From the NCBI GenBank assembly GCA_018813065.1, contig JAHJCH010000303.1, positions 1-38,025 of the forward strand: a stretch of 38,025 nucleotides of DNA. The letters are read 5' to 3'. Within the stretch, counting starts at the first letter, position 1. Each line of letters starts with the position of its first letter. This document shows, in pieces, positions 33,056 to 38,025 of the stretch. Below the pieces are notes generated by a model, which made no database searches, had not been told where the DNA came from, and saw only the letters and a list, made by a program, of their open reading frames with translations. Position numbers and translations under genes: made by a program. This DNA is from Myxococcota bacterium (GTDB taxonomy: Bacteria; Myxococcota_A; Bradymonadia; UBA7976; UBA1532).

Positions 33056-33514
33056 ATGGCGTCATTGAAAGCTGATAACCGCCGCGCGTACGATCACGTC
33101 GGAAATTACAATTTCCGCATCGAGATCGAGGGCATCACCTGGGGCTCATTCAAGAACGTCGAAGGCTTGGCGGCTGAGGCCCAGGTCATCGAGGAGCAGA
33201 ACGGCGATGAGCGCGTTCAGCGCAAGCGCCCCGGTCAGATGAAGTACTCCAACATCACGCTCAAGCGTGGTTACGTCTCTACGCCCTACCTCTGGGAGTG
33301 GTGGAAGGCTGTCCGTGAGGGCAAGGTCCAGCGTAAGAGCGGCTCGATCATCCTCCAAAACGATCATGGCCTTGAGGTCATGCGCTACAACTTCTTCGAG
33401 GCCTGGCCCTGCAAGTGGAAGGGCTTCACGCTCGATGGTAAGGGCACTGACTCCGCCGTCGAGGAGATCGAGATGGTCGTTGAGCGCTGGGAGCGCATCC
33501 AGGGCGCGGGCTGA
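33056..33514 (+). CDS. Inner tube protein A (T4 gp19/Afp1 type)
   Basis: A 152-aa phage-tail-tube-like protein (gp19/Hcp fold). Signatures are YNFRIEIEGITWGSFKNVEG, QKRPGQMKYSNITLKRGYV-like strands and NFFEAWPCKWKG, then VEEIEMVVERWERI at the end. It stacks as hexameric rings that form the bore inside the sheath. GAGGAG precedes ATG 33056 at good spacing. It lies directly behind sheath A, the usual order in these clusters. A second tube gene (140 aa) follows sheath B. Confidence 0.94.
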   Translation: MASLKADNRRAYDHVGNYNFRIEIEGITWGSFKNVEGLAAEAQVIEEQNGDERVQRKRPGQMKYSNITLKRGYVSTPYLWEWWKAVREGKVQRKSGSIILQNDHGLEVMRYNFFEAWPCKWKGFTLDGKGTDSAVEEIEMVVERWERIQGAG

Positions 33515-33600
33515 GCCTAGGCCCCTCACTCCACCTCAACGCCATTTCGGCCAAACCAGCCTCCCTCAATCATTAAAACCAACCCCCCAGATATAAAACT

Positions 33601-33972
33601 ATGGCATTCCAGACAGAGTTCCCGTTTACCCTCCCCAAAGGATACGTTGATCCCAAAGGAAACCTCCATCGAGAGGGGGTGATGCGCCTCGCCACGGCCC
33701 GTGATGAGATCCTCCCCCTTCAAGATTATCGGGTTCAGCAAAATCGGGCCTATCTCGTCTTGATCTTGCTCTCTCGCGTGATCGTTAAGCTCGGCACGGT
33801 TGAGATGATTAACCCCAATATCATCGAAAATATGTTCTCCGCCGATCTCGCGTACCTGCAAGAGTTCTATCGCCGCATCAATGAAGACGGCTCGGCGAAG
33901 CTCAAGACAAGCTGCCCCAGCTGTGGTCATAACTATGAGCTGGACCTAGGGACTGATCTGGGGGAATCGTAA
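33601..33972 (+). CDS. Tail-assembly-like protein with CxxC motif
   Basis: A 123-aa protein placed right after the tube gene, where phages carry tail assembly chaperones. It opens AFQTEFPFTLPKGYVDPKGN, continues with LHREGVMRLATARDEILPL, RAYLVLILLSRVIVKLG and FSADLAYLQEFYRRINEDG, and ends with a single zinc-type pair CPSC (Cys 105, 108) and the tail LDLGTDLGES. As far as I recall, this gene and its small follower are regular members of actinobacterial contractile injection clusters. The gene ends CTG GGG GAA TCG TAA, with a run of five Gs at 33960-33964. The downstream small ORF lies in the -1 frame and overlaps the stop. A -1 frameshift at the G run would fuse the two into about 177 aa. Confidence 0.82.
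   Translation: MAFQTEFPFTLPKGYVDPKGNLHREGVMRLATARDEILPLQDYRVQQNRAYLVLILLSRVIVKLGTVEMINPNIIENMFSADLAYLQEFYRRINEDGSAKLKTSCPSCGHNYELDLGTDLGES
33960..33964 (+). promoter_or_regulatory. G5 run, candidate -1 slippage site
   Basis: The codons CTG GGG GAA give five consecutive Gs, on which a Gly tRNA in the P site could re-pair after a -1 shift. Reading would then continue GGA ATC GTA AGC TAC into the 54-aa ORF. The heptamer G GGG GAA is not an ideal tandem slippery site, because the A-site tRNA would mispair at position 2. Confidence 0.3.
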
Positions 33973-34133
33973 GCTACCCCTTGGAGAGGATCTTCCAAGA
34001 GGTAGCTTATGTCGCCTATCACTTTCATTGGTCCCTTGATACGATCCTTGATATGGAGCATCGTGAGCGTCAGCTCTGGATTAAGGAGATCTCTTCGATC
34101 AATCAGGAGATCAATGAATCTCGCTCTTCGTGA
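33969..34133 (+). CDS. DUF6760-like 54-aa ORF lacking a normal start
   Basis: Short frame read from GTA 33969 to TGA 34131-34133: VSYPLERIFQEVAYVAYHFH, then WSLDTILDMEHRERQLWIKE, then ISSINQEINESRSS. The pattern YP..xI..EVAYxAYHFHWS..xIL.MEH.ER..W..EI is what I recall of the small DUF6760-like proteins that follow the tail-assembly gene in actinobacterial contractile clusters. In those, a GTG usually overlaps the preceding TGA as GTGA. Here the stop is TAA, so the corresponding codon is GTA, and no canonical start exists at this place. The frame reaches back only to a TGA at 33954. Options are initiation at GTA or at TTG 33981 (losing VSYP), or a -1 frameshift from the preceding gene. The role is unknown; given its position, probably in assembly. 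Confidence 0.72.
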   Translation, partial: VSYPLERIFQEVAYVAYHFHWSLDTILDMEHRERQLWIKEISSINQEINESRSS

Positions 34134-34161
34134 TTCATCATCTATCGTTTGAGGCCCAAGC

Positions 34162-35916
34162 ATGGCAGAGATCCGCTCCCCCGGCGTCTATTACGAGCCA
34201 ACGACGCAGCACGTCACTGAGATTCGGCTGGATCAAACGGGGGTGCCTGTCTTCCTCGGGATTACACTCAAGGGCCCATTAGATACACCTCAGCAAATTA
34301 CAAATGAGGCTCAGCTCATTCAAATCTTCGGTGAGCCGACGCCTCAAAGTTATCTGCACAGCTCGATCAAGGGGTTCTTCGCCAACGGCGGCGAGGTCTG
34401 TTATGTCCTGCGCGTGGCGCGCGTTAAAGGCGCGCCCGGTGAGGAGGTGGCCTGCGCCGCCCTGAGCGTCCTCAAGGGGCGGCGCGGTCAAGCCCTGTTG
34501 ACCGCGCGCGCCAAGAACCCCGGCGCTTGGGGGGATCAGCTCCGCCTCACCCTTCAGGAGAGCCCCGAGCACTTCACCTTGTTGACCCGCGACGGTAAGG
34601 CGGGGGCCTTGGAGGTGCAGGTCGAGAGCACGTATCGCCTCGCTCAAGGCGCGCTCGTCTGCGTCCGCGATCCGCTCGGCGCCCACTGGGCGCGGGTGCG
34701 CAAGCTCGTCGATCGCGTCGTTCACCTCGACCGCCCACTGCCGCGCGGCTTCTCCTCCTTCGCCCCCAGCAAGCTCTATCTGCACACCTTCGATCTCCTC
34801 GTCGAGACGCAGGATGAGCGCGAGCGGTTTGAGCGGCTCTCTTTGCACCGCAGTCATCCCCGCTGGGTGGAGCGGATCGTCAATCAACAAAGCCGCCTCA
34901 TCGATCTGCTCTCCCACAGCGAGGAGGGCGCCTTGGAGGACGCCCGCCCCCTCAACGTCGAGGCGCAGCCGCTCAGCGGCGGGGCCGATGGCCTTCAACA
35001 CCTCGGCCCCGAGGACTTCATCGGCGAGGATCGCGGCCCCGGCCAGCGGCGCGGCTTGATGAGCTTGGTGGAGGACACCCGCTTTGATCTGGTGGTCATG
35101 CCCGATCTGATGGCGGCTTTTCAGCACAGCGCCCGCTTTAAGACACACAAGGATCTGATCGCCGTTCAGGAGGCGGCGGTGTCCCTCTGCGCGCGCTCCT
35201 CCAATCGCTTCGCCCTCTTGGATATGCCCCCCGGCGGGGATCTGGAGGAGGCGCGGCGCTGGCGGCGTCACTTCGACTCGCCTTACGCCGCCCTCTACTT
35301 CCCCTGGATCATCCCCGCCATCGGCCCCGCCCGGCCCATGCCGCCCTCTGGCTACATCGCCGGGGTCTTCGCCCGCTGTGATCGTCAAGAGGGCGTCCAC
35401 CGCGCGCCCGCCAACCAGGTCATTGAGGGGATCGTCGATTTCGAGGTGCTCTTGCGCGATGAGGACATCGGGCAGCTCAACGCCGAGGGCGTCAACTGCT
35501 TGCGCCACTTCGGCCCTCGCGGGCTGCGCGTCTGGGGCGCGCGCACCTGTAGTGGGGATCATCAGTGGCGTTATCTCAACGTCCGGCGGACCATGAGCGC
35601 CATCTCTCAGGCCATCGAGCAGGGCACACAGTGGGTGGTCTTTGAGCCCAACAGCGAGGCGCTGTGGAAGCGCCTGACGCGGATCATCGCCAGCTTTTTA
35701 ATGGATCTACGCGAGCAGGGGATGCTGTCCGGGCAGACGCCCGAGGAGGCGTTCTTTGTCCGCTGTGATCACGAGACAAATCCCCCTGAAGATGTGGAGC
35801 GCGGTATGTTAACCTGCGATATCGGGTTGGCGATCACCCGGCCCGTTGAGTTTATCATCTTCCGCCTCTCTCAACGCCTCGAGGATCAAGCACAGGTCGA
35901 AGAGGAGCTGCCATGA
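34162..35916 (+). CDS. Contractile sheath protein B (large form)
   Basis: A 584-aa sheath protein. The N-terminus (AEIRSPGVYYEPTTQHVTE) and the C-terminal core are homologous to sheath A: GYIAGVFARCDRQEGVHRAP, GLRVWGARTCSGDHQWRYLN, GTQWVVFEPNSEALWKRLTR and GQTPEEAFFVRCDHETNPPE. The two align up to residue 80-90. Then B has about 190 extra residues before FIGEDRGPGQRRGL (286-299), which matches FIGKDLGPGERTGL in A. The insert begins with ARAKNPGAWGDQLRLTL, a segment known from full-length phage sheaths, so A is probably the shortened form. ATG 34162 lies 28 bases after the 54-aa ORF. Its end overlaps tube B (ATGA). The differing size suggests a special position in the sheath, such as next to the baseplate, but this is inferred. 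Confidence 0.94.
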   Translation: MAEIRSPGVYYEPTTQHVTEIRLDQTGVPVFLGITLKGPLDTPQQITNEAQLIQIFGEPTPQSYLHSSIKGFFANGGEVCYVLRVARVKGAPGEEVACAALSVLKGRRGQALLTARAKNPGAWGDQLRLTLQESPEHFTLLTRDGKAGALEVQVESTYRLAQGALVCVRDPLGAHWARVRKLVDRVVHLDRPLPRGFSSFAPSKLYLHTFDLLVETQDERERFERLSLHRSHPRWVERIVNQQSRLIDLLSHSEEGALEDARPLNVEAQPLSGGADGLQHLGPEDFIGEDRGPGQRRGLMSLVEDTRFDLVVMPDLMAAFQHSARFKTHKDLIAVQEAAVSLCARSSNRFALLDMPPGGDLEEARRWRRHFDSPYAALYFPWIIPAIGPARPMPPSGYIAGVFARCDRQEGVHRAPANQVIEGIVDFEVLLRDEDIGQLNAEGVNCLRHFGPRGLRVWGARTCSGDHQWRYLNVRRTMSAISQAIEQGTQWVVFEPNSEALWKRLTRIIASFLMDLREQGMLSGQTPEEAFFVRCDHETNPPEDVERGMLTCDIGLAITRPVEFIIFRLSQRLEDQAQVEEELP

Positions 35917-36335
35917 CCTACACGCGCTCAATAGGGAAATACCGTTTCAAGGTCGAGATCGACGGGCTCACGGTGGCTCATTTTCAATCGGTCAGCGGCC
36001 TCAGCCATGAGATTGAAGTCCTCTCCCAGCAAGAGGGGGGCGTGAATGATCGCCTCCATAAGCTGCCAGGGCAGGGGAGCTACCCCAACATCACCCTCAA
36101 GGTCGGCTACGTCAGCACCGCCTTGGAGTCTTGGCATCAGGGCTTCAGCCGGGGCAGCGGCGGCCGCAAGAACGGCAGCATCGTTCTCCTTGATGATATG
36201 GGCCAAGAGACGAAGCGCTGGAACTTCCGCCGCGCTTGGCCGGTGAAGTGGGAGGGGCCAGACTTCGACGCCAACCAAAACCAGATCGCCGTCGAGTCCA
36301 TTGAGATCGCCCACGAGGGCATCTCCCGTGGCTGA
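35913..36335 (+). CDS. Inner tube protein B (T4 gp19/Afp5 type)
   Basis: A 140-aa tube-fold protein homologous to tube A: YRFKVEIDGLTVAHFQSVSG, LPGQGSYPNITLKVGYVSTA, LLDDMGQETKRWNFRRAWPV and VESIEIAHEGISRG. Injection systems of the Afp/PVC type often have a second tube protein at the baseplate end (Afp5), and this gene, placed after sheath B, fits that. ATG 35913 overlaps the end of sheath B by 4 bases, so a sheath-tube pair is co-translated. The gene overlaps the long Pro/Ala-rich ORF by 8 bases. Confidence 0.93.
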   Translation: MTYTRSIGKYRFKVEIDGLTVAHFQSVSGLSHEIEVLSQQEGGVNDRLHKLPGQGSYPNITLKVGYVSTALESWHQGFSRGSGGRKNGSIVLLDDMGQETKRWNFRRAWPVKWEGPDFDANQNQIAVESIEIAHEGISRG

Positions 36336-38025
36336 GACGCGCCCCGATCTGGATCTGCGCGTCGTTGATCTCATCGGCGACACCGCCTCTGAGCTGGGCC
36401 AAGCCCTCGACGGCTTCGCCGCTGATCTCAGCGCGCGCTATGGCGGCCTGGATAAGCCCGCCATCGGCTCAACCGCCCCCCTGGTGGAGCGCCTCGCTCA
36501 TCGCTGGAGCGCCTTGGAGCCCGGCGGTGGGATCGACGTCTATCAGCTCGGCGCCCTCTACGGCATGGCCCATGAGTGGTCGCAGCGGTCCGGCTATCAA
36601 GGCGGGGCCTATGACTTCTACGGCCCCTTCGTCATCCCCGTCGATCCCATGGAGCACTCCGCGTGGGACGCGGGCGCGTTGCGCGATGAATCGGCGAAGC
36701 GCCCGATGTCACCGGCAGCGGGCGCGCCCGCGCAGCGCGGCGCCCGCACAGAAGCGCCGTCGAGCCCCTCGGGCCGCCTCGCGTTGACAGGGGCCAGGGC
36801 ATCCGCCCATGACGCGCGGCGTCTGCGGCCCTTGTTGTCCCAGCCCGACGCGCCGCTGCCCCCCGCCGCCCCGCCCGAGCGCTGGCGCAGCGCCGGTGAG
36901 GCCCTCTCGCCTTATCCTGCGGCGATGGGTCGCGCGGCGGGCGTGCTGCCTCAGCTGCTGCGTTTCCCCGATGCTGTCGCGCGTGTTGAGCGCGGCGCCC
37001 AGCGTGGCGTGCTGATCTCCCCCGAGGCGGCCTCTGGGGCTTCGCCCTGGCTGGCGCCTCAGGCGGCGCGGCTGCCCGCGCTGTCAGCGGCGGCGTCCTC
37101 CCTGGATGAGCTGGACGCGCGCTGGCGGCCCAGCCCGCTGGCGCCGACCCCAATCCTCTTGGTGGGCACCCCCCCGCCGGGCGCAGCGCCTCAAGCAATG
37201 GGCCGCCTCCCCCAACGCGCCCGCCCCGGGCGTTGGCGCGGCGTCGATGAGGCCGCCTTCTTGCCGCTGGCTGCCCCGGCGCGCGCCCCGCTGGGCTTGA
37301 TCCAGCTCGACGCGCCGGAGGATGCCGAGAGCGCGCCGTTGAGCGCGCCGTTGAGCGCGCCGTCCAGCCCCGCCTATGGCCTCGATCTCTTCTATGATCG
37401 TCCCCCGCTGCTGAGGCCCACACCCCGCACGCCTCAAGCCTACGGCGCGCAAGGGGCCTTGGAGGAGACGCGCCGCCTGGCGAGATCGCCCCTGGGCGCG
37501 CCGATCTCTGCGCCGATCTCTGCGCCGATCTCTGCGCCGATCACCGCGCGTGTGCTGAGCGCCGAGGCCGCCCCGCCCTTGATGGGCGTCATTGGCCCCT
37601 TCACGGCGCCAGCGCCTCAGGCCAGACCAGCGGCGCTCATGGAGAGCGCGTCGCGGGCGCACCTCAAACCCCAGCACGCGGCGCGCGCCGAGGCGGAGAG
37701 GCAGGATGCTTGGCCTCAAGGGATGGGCCGCCCCCTGGCGCCACGCCAGGTCGCGCCGGGCCTGCGCCAACCTGATCTTACGCAAACACAGACGCCACAG
37801 GGGCTGAAGGGGCGCGCACCTCGGCTGCCCTGGCTTGACGTTGAGCGCCTCTCCCTGGTTACGCCACGCGCGCCCGTTGGCATCGCCGATCCTCAGACGC
37901 TCGCCCCGCAAACGCACGCCTCGCGGGCGCCTGTGGTGTCCCGCGCGTGGAGCGTGGTGAGGGCGAACCTGGAGGGTTCGTCCGAACGGGGCGCGCAGCC
38001 ACCCGCGATGGCGCGCTCGTCGGCG
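36328..38025 (+). CDS. Long Pro/Ala-rich ORF in the injection cluster (3' partial)
   Basis: An open frame of at least 566 codons runs from GTG 36328 to the right edge without a stop. Its GTG overlaps the stop region of tube B. The start looks folded: ETRPDLDLRVVDLIGDTASE and LGQALDGFAADLSARYGG, then a Trp/Tyr-rich stretch (YQLGALYGMAHEWSQRSGY, YDFYGPFVIPVDPMEHSAW). From about residue 125 it is low complexity, rich in Ala, Pro, Arg and Leu, with short repeats APLSAPLSAP (37333-37365) and APISAPISAPISAPIT (37498-37545). No signal peptide, enzyme motif or known domain is seen. Given its place it could be a structural linker, a tape-measure-like or effector-attachment protein, or a linker ahead of a domain beyond the edge. 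Its identity stays open. Confidence 0.75.
   Translation, partial: MAETRPDLDLRVVDLIGDTASELGQALDGFAADLSARYGGLDKPAIGSTAPLVERLAHRWSALEPGGGIDVYQLGALYGMAHEWSQRSGYQGGAYDFYGPFVIPVDPMEHSAWDAGALRDESAKRPMSPAAGAPAQRGARTEAPSSPSGRLALTGARASAHDARRLRPLLSQPDAPLPPAAPPERWRSAGEALSPYPAAMGRAAGVLPQLLRFPDAVARVERGAQRGVLISPEAASGASPWLAPQAARLPALSAAASSLDELDARWRPSPLAPTPILLVGTPPPGAAPQAMGRLPQRARPGRWRGVDEAAFLPLAAPARAPLGLIQLDAPEDAESAPLSAPLSAPSSPAYGLDLFYDRPPLLRPTPRTPQAYGAQGALEETRRLARSPLGAPISAPISAPISAPITARVLSAEAAPPLMGVIGPFTAPAPQARPAALMESASRAHLKPQHAARAEAERQDAWPQGMGRPLAPRQVAPGLRQPDLTQTQTPQGLKGRAPRLPWLDVERLSLVTPRAPVGIADPQTLAPQTHASRAPVVSRAWSVVRANLEGSSERGAQPPAMARSSA
37498..37545 (+). repeat. 12-bp coding repeat (API SAPI SAPI)
   Basis: GCGCCGATCTCT is repeated three times and followed by a fourth, changed copy (GCGCCGATCACC). 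It encodes the tetrapeptide APIS. A related 12-base repeat (GCGCCGTTGAGC) lies at 37335-37364 in the same gene. Both keep the frame. Confidence 0.85.
37956..37991 (+). repeat. 36-bp palindromic element (copy 2)
   Basis: GGTGAGGGCGAACCTG through GTTCGTCCGAACGGGG, identical to the minus strand of 14248-14283 except for G versus A after CCTG. It is read in the same frame as in the nudix gene and yields VRANLEGSSERG. It holds the same CGAACC/GGTTCG stem and overlapping GTTCG-TC-CGAAC palindrome. Confidence 0.85.

Overview
The window looks like a chromosomal segment of a high-GC, Gram-negative predatory or delta-type bacterium, most likely Myxococcota-like. The reasons are a secreted M23 peptidase with a MYXO-CTERM-like tail (Cys, hydrophobic helix, Arg run), many lipoproteins with spacer or repeat regions, a PEGA-domain protein, TPR proteins and frequent GTG/TTG starts. 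No tRNA, rRNA, transposase or CRISPR array was seen. The taxonomic call is inference from gene content only.

Left part (1-10.7 kb, mostly + strand). A repeat-rich acidic TPR protein enters from the left edge. It is followed by a secreted TPR protein, a short Pro/Ala-rich lipoprotein and a RecD-type helicase in a tight, partly overlapping cluster. A TrmH-like tRNA methyltransferase lies on the opposite strand. Then come ATP-dependent PEP carboxykinase, a DsbA-like thiol protein and the M23 peptidase.

Middle part (10.7-25.4 kb, all - strand). In transcription order: gpmI, a membrane metallophosphoesterase, a small unknown protein, a secreted protein that lacks a normal start codon, a lipoprotein with Ca-binding-like Asp repeats, an HD phosphohydrolase, holB, a small low-complexity protein, metG, a NudL-like Nudix hydrolase, a hybrid histidine kinase and an AarF/UbiB-type kinase. 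This is ordinary housekeeping plus cell-envelope functions.

Envelope part (25.5-29.8 kb). A PEGA protein and a lipoprotein with an Asp-rich repeat tail lie on the + strand. They converge on an RluA-type pseudouridine synthase that sits behind two paralogous lipoproteins on the - strand.

Right part (29.8 kb to the end). A 637-base intergenic region carries a 41/42-bp minisatellite and a possible ECF-sigma promoter. It leads into the left half of a contractile injection system (phage-tail-like, eCIS class). The order is an unknown gene, a Pvc16/DUF4255-type tail terminator, sheath A, tube A, a tail-assembly-like protein, a 54-aa DUF6760-like ORF, a larger sheath B, tube B, and a very long Pro/Ala-rich ORF that runs off the right edge. 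Baseplate, spike and AAA+ genes are not in the window and would be expected further right.

Most notable signals: (1) the 54-aa ORF has no ATG/GTG/TTG start at its expected N-terminus and lies in the -1 frame behind a run of five Gs at the end of the tail-assembly-like gene; (2) a 36-bp palindromic element is found in the same reading frame inside two unrelated genes 23.7 kb apart; (3) similar GAACC-type promoter motifs precede the PEGA operon and the injection-system operon; (4) sharp low-GC patches occur inside two otherwise high-GC genes.
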